Shown piece by piece: positions 8,002-15,279 of a stretch of DNA of 64,000 nt; within the stretch, counting starts at the first letter, position 1; every line of letters starts with the position of its first letter. The translations under genes were made by a program, and so were the position numbers. The notes beneath the pieces are model-generated. The model was not told where the DNA came from, made no database searches, and saw only the letters and a program-made list of their open reading frames with translations. The DNA comes from Amorphoplanes digitatis. GTDB lineage: Bacteria > Actinomycetota > Actinomycetes > Mycobacteriales > Micromonosporaceae. The stretch is from contig NZ_JACHNH010000001.1 of NCBI RefSeq assembly GCF_014205335.1, positions 7,000,501 through 7,064,500 of the forward strand, in the 5' to 3' direction.

Positions 8002-9876
8002 GTGTCCGTCGTCGCCGCAGCCCCCTCAGAGTCCGCCGATCCGCCGGTCGTCTCCACGACCCGCGCCGGCGGCCGCCGGTCGTGGCGCCAGCACCTGGTC
8101 GTCGCCGTCGCCGCGCTGGGCCTCGCGGCCTGGGTGACGAACGGCCTGTGGCGCGACCCGGCCGGGCACGTGCTCACCAAGAACGTCGGCGACCAGGCCT
8201 TCTTCGAGTGGCTGCTGGGCTACGGCGTCTACCTGCTGGGGCACGGCGCCGATCCGTTCTTCACCGACATGATGAACGCGCCGCTCGGCGTCAACCTGGC
8301 CGCCAACACGTCCATCACCGTCTTCATCGTGCTGTTCTCGCCGCTGACCGTGCTGGCCGGGCCACAGGTCAGCTTCGCGGCGATCCTCACGCTCAACCTG
8401 GCCGGGTCGGCGTTCGCCTGGTACCTCTTCCTGCGCCGCTACCTGGTCCGGCACGCGGTCGCGGCGGCGGCCGGCGGGTTCTTCTGCGGGTTCGCGCCCG
8501 GCTTCATCTCGCACGCCAACGGCCACCTGAACTGGACGGCGGGCTGGGTCGCGCCGCTGGTGCTCTGGTGGGTCCTCAAGCTGCCCGAGCGCGGGCGCTG
8601 GCTGCGGCACGGCATCATCCTGGGCCTGCTGGTGGCCGTCGGCTTCTCCATCGCCGCTGAGGGCCTGTTCTTCACGGCCCTGGCCAGCGGCCTCTTCCTG
8701 ATCACCCGCTCGGTGCAGCCGGAGTGCCGCGCCGAGGCGCGCCGGGCGCTGCCGACGGTGCTCGCCGGGCTCGGCGTCACCGCGGTGGTCGCCGGTGCGC
8801 TGCTCGCGTACCCGCTGTTCATGCACTTCGCCGGGCCGCAGTCGTTCAGCGGCACCGGCTTCAACCAGGCGCACTACGCCGAGGACATCGGCGCCTACTT
8901 CGAATATCCGACCCGCTCGGTCGCCGGCTGGCTGGGGCTGGGCAGCGAACTGGCGCCGAACCCGACCGAGGAGACGTCCTACTTCGGCCTCCCGCTGCTG
9001 ATCCTGGTCGTCGTGTCGCTGGTGACGTTGCGCCGGCACGCGGCGCCGGGCCGGTTCGAGACCCTTGCCGCGCTCTACACCGTCGGCGCGGTCTTCCTGG
9101 TGCTGTCCCTCGGCCCGCAGCTCAAGTTCTTCACCGGCACGACGAGCATCAAGCTCCCGTACGCGGCCCTGCAACACCTGCCGCTCTTCGACTCGGCGCT
9201 GCCCGGGCGTTTCGCCCTCGTGGTGGTCGGCGTGGTCGGCATCATCCTCGCGCTCAGCGCCGACCGGCTGCTCAGCGATCCGGCGCAGACGGTGCGCTCG
9301 CACACGCTCTGGGCGGCCGGCTTCGCGGTGGCGCTGGTGCCCCTGGTCCCGCTCCCGCTGCTCACCACCGAGCGGGTGCCGGAGCCGCCGTTCATCGCCG
9401 ACGGGATCTGGAAGGACTACGTCACCGACGGCGGCACGATGACCACCCTGCCGTTCGCGACCACCGACACCGCGGACGGGCAGCGCTGGCAGGCGTACAC
9501 GATGGCCCGGCGCGGTGCGCAGTTCCGCATCCCCGACGGCTACTTCCTCGGGCCCGGTGGGCCGGAGGGCACCGGCCAGATCGGCGCCACCCAGCGGCAC
9601 ACCGACTGGCTGTTCTTCCGCGCGGCCCTGTACGGCTACGTCGCCCCGCTCGACGACCACGACCGCGCGCAGGCCCGCGCCGACCTGGCGGACTGGAACG
9701 TCCAGGCCGTCTTCCTGCCGGAGCGGATCACCGGCTCGCACAGCCCGCTGTTCCGGGCCGCGGTGGAGATGACCGCGACCGACCTGCTCGGCGAGCCGGA
9801 ACACGTCGGCGGCGTGCTGCTGTGGCGAATCCGCCCGGGGATCGACCCGGTCGCCAGGGATAGGCTGGAGCGGTGA
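8002..9876 (+). CDS. Large polytopic membrane protein, GT-C-like
   Basis: A 624-residue integral membrane protein with about ten hydrophobic segments between residues 25 and 440 and a C-terminal soluble part. The segment FFEWLLGYGVYLLGHGADPFF after the first helix, with acidic residues in the first extracytoplasmic loop, resembles lipid-linked-sugar glycosyltransferases of the GT-C fold, but no diagnostic motif fixes the family. The start is GTG 8002, shortly after the epimerase stop; the long in-frame stretch upstream antisenses nothing and overlaps the epimerase, so it was rejected. Its stop overlaps the lipB start by four bases (GTGA), so the two are translationally coupled. Confidence 0.8.
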   Translation: MSVVAAAPSESADPPVVSTTRAGGRRSWRQHLVVAVAALGLAAWVTNGLWRDPAGHVLTKNVGDQAFFEWLLGYGVYLLGHGADPFFTDMMNAPLGVNLAANTSITVFIVLFSPLTVLAGPQVSFAAILTLNLAGSAFAWYLFLRRYLVRHAVAAAAGGFFCGFAPGFISHANGHLNWTAGWVAPLVLWWVLKLPERGRWLRHGIILGLLVAVGFSIAAEGLFFTALASGLFLITRSVQPECRAEARRALPTVLAGLGVTAVVAGALLAYPLFMHFAGPQSFSGTGFNQAHYAEDIGAYFEYPTRSVAGWLGLGSELAPNPTEETSYFGLPLLILVVVSLVTLRRHAAPGRFETLAALYTVGAVFLVLSLGPQLKFFTGTTSIKLPYAALQHLPLFDSALPGRFALVVVGVVGIILALSADRLLSDPAQTVRSHTLWAAGFAVALVPLVPLPLLTTERVPEPPFIADGIWKDYVTDGGTMTTLPFATTDTADGQRWQAYTMARRGAQFRIPDGYFLGPGGPEGTGQIGATQRHTDWLFFRAALYGYVAPLDDHDRAQARADLADWNVQAVFLPERITGSHSPLFRAAVEMTATDLLGEPEHVGGVLLWRIRPGIDPVARDRLER

Positions 9877-10502
9877 CGACTTCCACGTTGCAGGTCCTGC
9901 GTCCGGGCCTGGTCGACTACCGCGAGGCCTGGGACGAGCAGCGCCGGCTGCACGAGGCCGTGGTGGCGGGCACCCAGCCGGACACCATCCTGCTGCTCGA
10001 GCACCCCAGCGTCTTCACCGCCGGCAAGCGCACCGAGCCGCTGGACCGGCCGCTCGACGGCACGCCCGTCGTCGACGTCGACCGCGGCGGCAAGATCACC
10101 TGGCACGGCCCGGGCCAGCTCGTCGGCTACCCGATCGTCAAGCTCGCCGACCCGATCGACGTGGTCGCCTACGTGCGCCGCGTCGAGCAGCTGCTCATCG
10201 ACGTGTGCGGGGACTTCGGCGTCACCGTCGGGCGGGTCGAGGGCCGCAGCGGCGCCTGGGTGCGCGCCGACGACCGCGGGCCCGACCGCAAGGTCGCGGC
10301 CATCGGGATCCGGGTGGCCCGCGGCGTCACCCAGCACGGCTTCGCCGTCAACGCCGACTGCGACCTGACGAACTTCGACCGCTTCGTGCCCTGCGGCATC
10401 CGCGACGCGGGCGTGACCTCCCTGACCGCCGAGCTGGGCCGGCAGGTGACGGTCGCCGACCTGATGCCGGTCGTCGAGCGCCACCTGCCGACGCTGCTGT
10501 GA
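9873..10502 (+). CDS. lipB: Octanoyl-[acyl carrier protein]:protein octanoyltransferase
   Basis: Transfers octanoyl groups from acyl carrier protein to lipoyl domains, the first step of lipoate synthesis. The 209 residues hold the family motif TWHGPGQLVGYP (77-88) and the catalytic pair Lys140 (in RKVAAIG) and Cys174 (in RFVPCGIRDAG). GTG 9873 lies in a four-base overlap with the upstream membrane-protein gene, and its own stop overlaps the next small gene by four bases (GTGA), so three genes are coupled. Its product prepares the E2 protein encoded at 5.2 kb for LipA. Confidence 0.96.
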   Translation: MTTSTLQVLRPGLVDYREAWDEQRRLHEAVVAGTQPDTILLLEHPSVFTAGKRTEPLDRPLDGTPVVDVDRGGKITWHGPGQLVGYPIVKLADPIDVVAYVRRVEQLLIDVCGDFGVTVGRVEGRSGAWVRADDRGPDRKVAAIGIRVARGVTQHGFAVNADCDLTNFDRFVPCGIRDAGVTSLTAELGRQVTVADLMPVVERHLPTLL

Positions 10503-10663
10503 GCCTCTACCGCGACCCGCGCGACAAGCGGGTCTTCGTGCCCAAGAAGGGCGGCGGGCTGGTGCTGAACTTCGGCCACCCCGTCGCGTGGTGGATCCTG
10601 ATCAGCACGACGATCATCCCGCTGATCATCGTGGTCGGCGTGACCATCGCGGTCATCGCCTGA
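10499..10663 (+). CDS. Small DUF5808-like membrane protein (54 aa)
   Basis: A 54-residue product: a basic N-terminus with YRDPRDKRVFVPKKGGG, then LNFGHPVAWW, then one membrane segment (residues 32-53). The DPRD...VFVPK...LNFGHP pattern matches the DUF5808 family as I remember it. GTG 10499 overlaps the lipB stop by four bases. It ends 4 bases before the convergent aspartyl-tRNA synthetase gene. Function unknown. Confidence 0.72.
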   Translation: MSLYRDPRDKRVFVPKKGGGLVLNFGHPVAWWILISTTIIPLIIVVGVTIAVIA

Positions 10664-10667
10664 GCCG

Positions 10668-11933
10668 TCACGGCGTCACTCTGTGCAGGTCGCGGGGGAA
10701 CGCCGTGACCTCGCGGACGTTGCCCACGCCGGTCAGCCGGGCCACGAAACGCTCCAGCCCGATGGCGAAGCCGCCGTGCGGCGGCATGCCGTACCGGAAG
10801 GCGTCGAGGTAGCCCTCGTAGGCCGCCGTCGTCTCGCCCCGCGCGGCCAGCGCCGCCCGGTAGTCCTCGTAGCGGTGCAGCCGCTGCCCGCCGGTGACCA
10901 GCTCGAGCCCGCGGAAGAGCAGGTCGAAGCTGTTCGACCAGGCCGGGTCGGACGGCTGCGGGTGCGTGTAGAACGGCCGCTTGCGCATCGGGTACCCGGT
11001 CACGAAGACGAACTCCGAGCCGTGCTCGCGCAGCGCCCACTCACCCAGCGCCCGCTCGTGCGCCGGCGCCAGGTCCGGCTCGTCGGCCGGCGCCCCCGCG
11101 ATCCGCAGCGCCTCCGCGAAGTGCAGCGCCGGGATCTCCGCGGGCACCTCGGGCACCGCGACGCCGGTCCGCTCGGCGACCGTTGCCGTCATGACCGCGA
11201 CGACGTCGGTGAGCACGGCCATCACGTCCCGGTGGTCGGCGATGAACCCCAGCTCGGCGTCGAGCGACGTGTACTGCGCCAGGTGCCGGGCCGTGTCGTG
11301 CGGCTCGGCCCGGAACACCGGCCCGACCTCGTAGACCCGCTCGAAGACCCCGACCATGAGCTGCTTGTAGAACTGCGGCGACTGGGCCAGGTAGGCGGGC
11401 CGGCCGAAGTAGTCGAGCGCGAACACGTTCGCGCCGGACTCCGTCGCCGACGCGACGATCTTCGGCGTGTGGATCTCGACGAACCGGCGCTCCTCCAGCG
11501 CGGCCCGGAAGCCGGCGGACGCGGCCGCCGCGACCCGCAGCGCCGCGGCGCGCACCGGGTGCCGCAGCGCGAGCGCGGCATGGTCGAGCTGGGTGGGCAT
11601 GCTCGCGGTCAGCGCCGGCCGGTGCAGCTCGAAGGGGAGCGGTACGCCGACCGCGCTGAGCACCCGGAGCTCCGCGCCGGTCAGCTCGACCCCGGCGGGC
11701 GCCGCCTCGTTCGCGGTGACCGTGCCGGTCAGCTCGACGACCGACTCCTCAGGCAGCTCCTCGATCCGGGCCCGCAACTCGGGCTCGGTCACGACGACCT
11801 GGGTGAGCCCGGCGGCGTCCCGGACGATCAGGAAGGCCACCGACTTGAGCAGCCGGCGGCGGTGAACCCAGCCGGCGACCGTGACGGTCTCGCCGGCGTG
11901 CCGGGCCAGTTGGGTGGAGAGGATGCGTTGCAT
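10668..11933 (-). CDS. aspS: Aspartyl-tRNA synthetase, archaeal/eukaryal type (AspRS2, probably aspartate--tRNA(Asn) ligase class)
   Basis: Class IIb aminoacyl-tRNA synthetase of 421 residues. This is much shorter than bacterial AspRS (about 590) because the GAD insertion domain is absent. An N-terminal OB fold (TVAGWVHRRRLLKSVAFLIVRD) binds the anticodon. The catalytic core has the archaeal-type motifs IHTPKIVASATESGA, YLAQSPQFYKQL, FRAEPHDTARH, and the motif 3 ending GFAIGLERFVARLTG. ATG 11933 has AGGAGGT 8 bases upstream. The leader forms an Asp-specifier T-box, supporting Asp rather than Asn as substrate. It may be non-discriminating, feeding Asp-tRNA(Asn) to GatCAB, or a second AspRS paralogue. 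Confidence 0.88.
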   Translation of the reverse strand: MQRILSTQLARHAGETVTVAGWVHRRRLLKSVAFLIVRDAAGLTQVVVTEPELRARIEELPEESVVELTGTVTANEAAPAGVELTGAELRVLSAVGVPLPFELHRPALTASMPTQLDHAALALRHPVRAAALRVAAAASAGFRAALEERRFVEIHTPKIVASATESGANVFALDYFGRPAYLAQSPQFYKQLMVGVFERVYEVGPVFRAEPHDTARHLAQYTSLDAELGFIADHRDVMAVLTDVVAVMTATVAERTGVAVPEVPAEIPALHFAEALRIAGAPADEPDLAPAHERALGEWALREHGSEFVFVTGYPMRKRPFYTHPQPSDPAWSNSFDLLFRGLELVTGGQRLHRYEDYRAALAARGETTAAYEGYLDAFRYGMPPHGGFAIGLERFVARLTGVGNVREVTAFPRDLHRVTP

Positions 11934-12146
11934 GGCTTTTACCTCCTCGGTGACTGCAACGCGGCCCCAGGGAGGCGTGGGCGAGCGGGATCCTCGCGGT
12001 ACCACCACACCTTCGCGCCCGAGTTACTGGGCGCCTCTTGTCATACTCGGCTCGGGAGTGTCTTCGCGCCCCGGCTCCGGGCCATCTTCACAGCTGCCGA
12101 TGGCTCTCTCGGCCGGTGGACCGGGGCGTTACTCGGTTCCGTCGTC
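11934..12146 (-). promoter_or_regulatory. T-box riboswitch leader, specifier GAC (Asp), translational type
   Basis: On the minus strand the leader shows, in order: a GAGTA motif (12134-12130); a stem I arm CGCCCCGG (12128-12121) pairing with CCGGGGCG (12074-12067); the distal GAGAGAGCC motif (12110-12102); the specifier GAC followed by A (12062-12060); a stem III hairpin with 6-bp arms (12034-12015); and the antisequestrator. The last has arm GGTGTGG (12011-12005), bulge TGGTACC (12004-11998), a GCGAG/CTCGC hairpin, and arm CCACGCC (11980-11974). CCTCC at 11975-11971 can alternatively pair with the ribosome site GGAGG at 11946-11942. Uncharged tRNA-Asp would stabilise the antisequestrator and free the start site. 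Confidence 0.88.
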
Positions 12147-12287
12147 ACCGTGGCCGCGACCTTAACAGCGCCGGATCGGCCCGCAAACGAAATTTACGCC
12201 GTGGCGTGAGGGCCCTCACAGGATCCATCGCGTGAGCCTCGTCGCCCCTGCAACGGTTGATCTTGTCACCGGCGTAACCTCAGCCTT

Positions 12288-13211
12288 GTGACTATTGCTC
12301 CCGAGGGCCGCCGCCTGCTGCGCATCGAGGCGCGCAACGCCGAGACTCCTATCGAGCGCAAGCCGCCGTGGATCAAAGTCAAAGCCAAGATGGGTCCCGA
12401 ATACACGCATATGCGTGGTTTGGTGCAGAAAGAGGGCCTCCACACGGTCTGCCAGGAGGCCGGCTGCCCCAACATCTACGAATGCTGGGAAGACCGCGAG
12501 GCGACGTTCCTGATCGGCGGCGATCAATGCACCCGCCGCTGCGACTTCTGCCAGATCGACACGGGCAAGCCGGCCGAGTTCGACGCCGACGAGCCCCGCC
12601 GCGTCGGCGAATCGGTCGCGACCATGGGCCTGAAATACGCGACGGTCACCGGCGTGGCCCGCGACGACCTCCCCGACGGCGGCGCCTGGCTCTACGCGGA
12701 GACGGTCCGCCAGATCCACAAGCTCCAGCCCGGCTGCGGCGTCGAGTTGCTCATCCCCGACTTCAACGCCGAACCGGAGCAGCTCGCCGAGGTCTTCGGC
12801 GCGGCACCCGAGGTGCTCGCCCACAACGTGGAGACCGTCCCCCGCATCTTCAAGCGCATCCGCCCCGGCTTCCGCTACGAGCGCTCCCTCGACGTAATCA
12901 CGCAGGCCCGCGCCGCCGGCCTGGTGACGAAGAGCAACCTGATCCTCGGCATGGGCGAGGAGCGCACCGAGGTCTCCCAGGCCCTGCGCGACCTGCACGA
13001 GGCCGGCTGCGAACTCATCACGATCACGCAGTACCTGCGTCCGACCCCGCGCCACCACCCGGTGGAACGCTGGGTGAAGCCGGAGGAGTTCGTCGAGCTC
13101 CGCGACGAGGCCGAGGAGATCGGCTTCGCAGGCGTGATGAGCGGGCCGCTGGTTCGCTCCTCCTACCGCGCCGGCCGCCTCTACCAGCAGGCCCTCGCCG
13201 CCCGCAGCTAA
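12288..13211 (+). CDS. lipA: Lipoyl synthase
   Basis: Radical SAM enzyme that inserts two sulfur atoms into octanoyl-lysine of E2 and H proteins. The auxiliary 4Fe-4S cluster ligands are C55, C60 and C66 (CQEAGCPNIYEC); the radical SAM CxxxCxxC is C81, C85 and C88 (CTRRCDFC). The C-terminal RSSY segment (VRSSYRAG), the third ligand region of the auxiliary cluster, is present. The 307 residues match the family. GTG 12288 is the best start, just after a weak upstream region. It is separated from lipB by the reverse-oriented aspS, and from its usual downstream partner DUF4191 (now at 22757) by a 9.5-kb insertion. Confidence 0.96.
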   Translation: MTIAPEGRRLLRIEARNAETPIERKPPWIKVKAKMGPEYTHMRGLVQKEGLHTVCQEAGCPNIYECWEDREATFLIGGDQCTRRCDFCQIDTGKPAEFDADEPRRVGESVATMGLKYATVTGVARDDLPDGGAWLYAETVRQIHKLQPGCGVELLIPDFNAEPEQLAEVFGAAPEVLAHNVETVPRIFKRIRPGFRYERSLDVITQARAAGLVTKSNLILGMGEERTEVSQALRDLHEAGCELITITQYLRPTPRHHPVERWVKPEEFVELRDEAEEIGFAGVMSGPLVRSSYRAGRLYQQALAARS

Positions 13212-13230
13212 CACCCACAGCCGAACGGAC

Positions 13231-13290
13231 CCACTTCCCTCACGCAGAGGGCGCTTCCCTCACCCAGAGGGCGCTTCCCTCACGCAGAGG
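13231..13290 (+). repeat. Three 20-bp tandem repeats
   Basis: Three consecutive copies of GCGCTTCCCTCACGCAGAGG; the first has CC for the first two bases and the second has one internal base change. They sit 20 bases after the lipA stop, at the left edge of the accessory island. Confidence 0.85.
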
Positions 13291-13312
13291 GCGGGGTCAA
13301 TTCACGGACCCT

Positions 13313-13458
13313 CCCCTTACGCAGGGCGGGGTCATCAACCGCAACAGTGGCGTCCTCGACCTGCTCACGGTCCGAACTCCCCCCACGCGGGCGGCGCCTG
13401 AGGCCGGGGCAGAGGTGATGGCCCCGGCGATCCACACGCTTCGTGCAGCACTCACGGC
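13313..13458 (+). repeat. Dispersed ~145-bp repeat, copy A
   Basis: Starts CCCCTTACGCAGGGCGGGGT and ends GCACTCACG. The same order of short blocks (ATCAACCGCA, CGTCCTCGAC, CTGCTCACGG, CCCCGGCGATC, GCACTCACG) recurs at 18433-18576 and, inverted, at 19333-19476. No protein is supported in it. The stretch 13459-13539 up to the IS boundary holds one unit of the minisatellite seen beyond the IS and nothing else. Confidence 0.75.
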
Positions 13459-13539
13459 AGTGCAGGGCGGGAACTCCGGCGGCGATCAGCCCACCCCGCA
13501 GCAACGCAAGCCAGGACGTAAGCAGCGCAGGGACTGTCA

Positions 13540-13588
13540 AACGAACGGCACCTCTCTGTGTCAAGGCGTCGGCAACAGAGAGGCTTCC
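13540..13588 (+). repeat. 49-bp inverted repeat, left copy
   Basis: Identical, inverted, to 14849-14897. Inside it CCTCTCTG and CAGAGAGG form an 8-bp hairpin with a 17-base loop. The left copy also encodes the last codons of the transposase in its shifted frame. Confidence 0.92.
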
Positions 13589-14624
13589 GTGTCCTTGATC
13601 ATGGTTCGGAAGACGACGTCGGCGAGCCGCCGCTTGAGGCAGCGCATGGCTTCCTTGTGAGTCTTCCCGGCGGCTCGTTTGCGCTGGTAGTAGTCCCTGC
13701 CCGGAGTGGGTCGCTGGGTTGGGTCATGGCCATGACATGCAGCGCGTAGTTGAGCTGGCGGTCGCCAGCTCGCGAGAGGCGATGCCGCTGGACGTCGCCG
13801 GAGGAGACTTCTATCGGCGCCACGCCGCAGAATGACGCGAACGCGGACTCGGATCGGAACCGGCTGACGGGACCGGTCCGGGCAAGGATTTTGGCGGCCA
13901 TGACGTCACCGATGCCGTGTAGCTCGGTCAGGGTTGTGCCGCTGGCGGCGACCGCGGCGCCGAGGGCGGCGGTGGCGTCGGTGATGCGCCGGTCGAGCCG
14001 GCGCAGCTCGGCCAGCAGTTCGACTGCCAGCCTTCGCACGGTGCGGGCCAGCAGGGTTCGGGGCCGGATGGTGCGCAGCGCTGCGGCTGCGGCCTCGGCG
14101 GTGAGCTTGCGTGGTAGGCCGGATGCGATGAGATGGGCCAGGAGGACGTGCAGGCGGTTGACGGTTTGGGTGCGGGTGCGGACCAGGTCATCGCGGTGTT
14201 CGGTCACTGCTCGCAGCGCTGCCAGGGCTTCGTCGATCACCGCGGTGTTCAAGCGGGTGGCGGTCAGTGCGGCGATGCCAACCGACAGGGCGTCGGCTTC
14301 ATCGGTCTTGCGGCCGTGGCCCGTGGACAGCAACCGGACCCGCCGGGCGAGCTTGGCGGGCACGTTGACTACGTGGACGTCGTCGGCGGCTAGCCGGGTG
14401 GTCAGCGGGGCGCCGAGTCCTGCGGCGCCTTCGATCGCCCAGCTCGCATCCGGCCAGCGGCGGGAGAATCGCCGCAGTTGCCGGTAGCCATCGCGGTTGA
14501 CCGGCACGCGGATCGAAGCCACGGCCTGCAGGCGGGCGTCGACCACGACCGCCGTCCAGGAGGCCTTGTGCGGATCGATCGCGATGACCACTTGGCTCGA
14601 CGTCAATGCAGGTGCGGAGGGCAC
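13561..14624 (-). pseudogene. IS110-family transposase, frameshifted near the C-terminus
   Basis: DEDD-type transposase of the IS110 group. The N-terminal RuvC-like domain starts VVIAIDPHKASWTAVVV (first Asp in IDPHK), with GRKTDEADA near 105. The C-terminal Tnp domain has LHGIGDVMAAKILARTG and FASFCGVAPIEVSSG. After HVMAMTQ (around 13722) the main frame runs into non-family sequence ending at 13599, whereas the family's continuation, GRDYYQRKRAAGKTHKEAMR and on to a stop at 13561, is in another frame. One indel at about 13700-13720 explains this. The product is probably inactive unless frameshifting occurs. Confidence 0.82.
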
Positions 14625-14848
14625 GCAGTCTCCTCATGAGAGCCGGAACGGGGTGGATCCGGCGAGGAGGGCAGACCAACTTCAGGTTTCACAGACCTCT
14701 CTCGAGCCACTCTCGCCGGCGGCCGTGGCCGGGACGCATGCCGTTCGGCAGCCAGCCCACAGGCGGCAGGTGTAACTCGAGCGACCCCTGCCACGGCCTC
14801 GGTGATCATGGCTGCAGACCGCGATCACCGCCACCAATCAAACAAGTT
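14625..14848 (-). ncRNA. Candidate bridge-RNA region of the IS110 element
   Basis: A 224-base non-coding stretch between the transposase start and the right inverted repeat, with no supported gene. IS110-group elements encode a structured bridge RNA in the non-coding end upstream of the recombinase (established for IS621). Position and length fit. I have not shown the internal and donor/target loops, so this is inference from location. Confidence 0.35.
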
Positions 14849-14897
14849 GGAAGCCTCTCTGTTGCCGACGCCTTGACACAGAGAGGTGCCGTTCGTT
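14849..14897 (-). repeat. 49-bp inverted repeat, right copy
   Basis: Exact reverse complement of 13540-13588, starting GGAAGCCTCTCTGTTGCCGA on the plus strand. It marks the right side of the IS110 element before the minisatellite resumes. Confidence 0.92.
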
Positions 14898-14904
14898 GTA
14901 CAGA

Positions 14905-15275
14905 CCCGCAGCGCAGGCCAGGACGTAAGCAGAGCGGGCTGGGACGAGCAGCGCGGGCCGGGACGTGGGCGGCGCAAGCCGACACGAGCAGCGCAAGCCG
15001 GGATGTAGGCAGCGCGGGCCGAGACGAGCAGCGCGGGCCGAGACGTGGGCAGCGCGGGCCGAGACGTGGGCGGCGCAAGCTGAGACGAGCAGCGCGGGTC
15101 GAAACCTGGGCGGCGCAAGCCGAGACGAGCAGCGCAATCCGGGACGTAGGCAGCGCGGGTCGGAACGTGGGCGGCGCAAGCCGGGACGTGCAGTGCAAGC
15201 CGGGATGTAGGCGGCGCCGGCCGGGGCGTGCGGCGCGGGGCGGACGTGGGAGGCGCGGGGCGGGTTGGGCTGGGT
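14905..15275 (+). repeat. Minisatellite of 19-21-bp degenerate units
   Basis: About 16-17 head-to-tail units of the form GCGCRRGCCGRGACGTGGGCG, alternating longer forms (ACGTGGGCG) with shorter ones (ACGAGCA). The array runs up to the stop codon of the sigma-recombinase gene and degrades into GGGTTGGGCTGGGTTGGGTT. The units are open in several frames, but the resulting peptides are repeat artefacts. Confidence 0.88.
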
Positions 15276-15279
15276 TGGG

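Larger units (their letters stand above)
13540..14897 (-). mobile_element. IS110-family insertion sequence
   Basis: About 1.36 kb between 49-bp perfect inverted repeats, containing one transposase-like gene with a C-terminal frameshift. The element has split the minisatellite: GCCAGGACGTAAGCAG occurs on both flanks (about 13509 and 14913). IS110 elements typically lack long terminal inverted repeats, so the true element ends may lie inside these repeats. Confidence 0.7.

Noticed and set aside
12180..12287. A conventional promoter for lipA (TTGATC near 12255 with TAACCT)
   Set aside because: Spacing of 12 bases is too short for a -35/-10 pair; left unassigned.
13231..13290. Possible CRISPR array (short direct repeats)
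   Set aside because: The units are contiguous with no unique spacers and there are no cas genes; the minisatellite at 14905-15275 likewise has no spacers.
13599..13720. The transposase C-terminal tail in its main frame as a genuine variant end
   Set aside because: The true family C-terminus is intact in the alternative frame, so the main-frame tail is a frameshift product.
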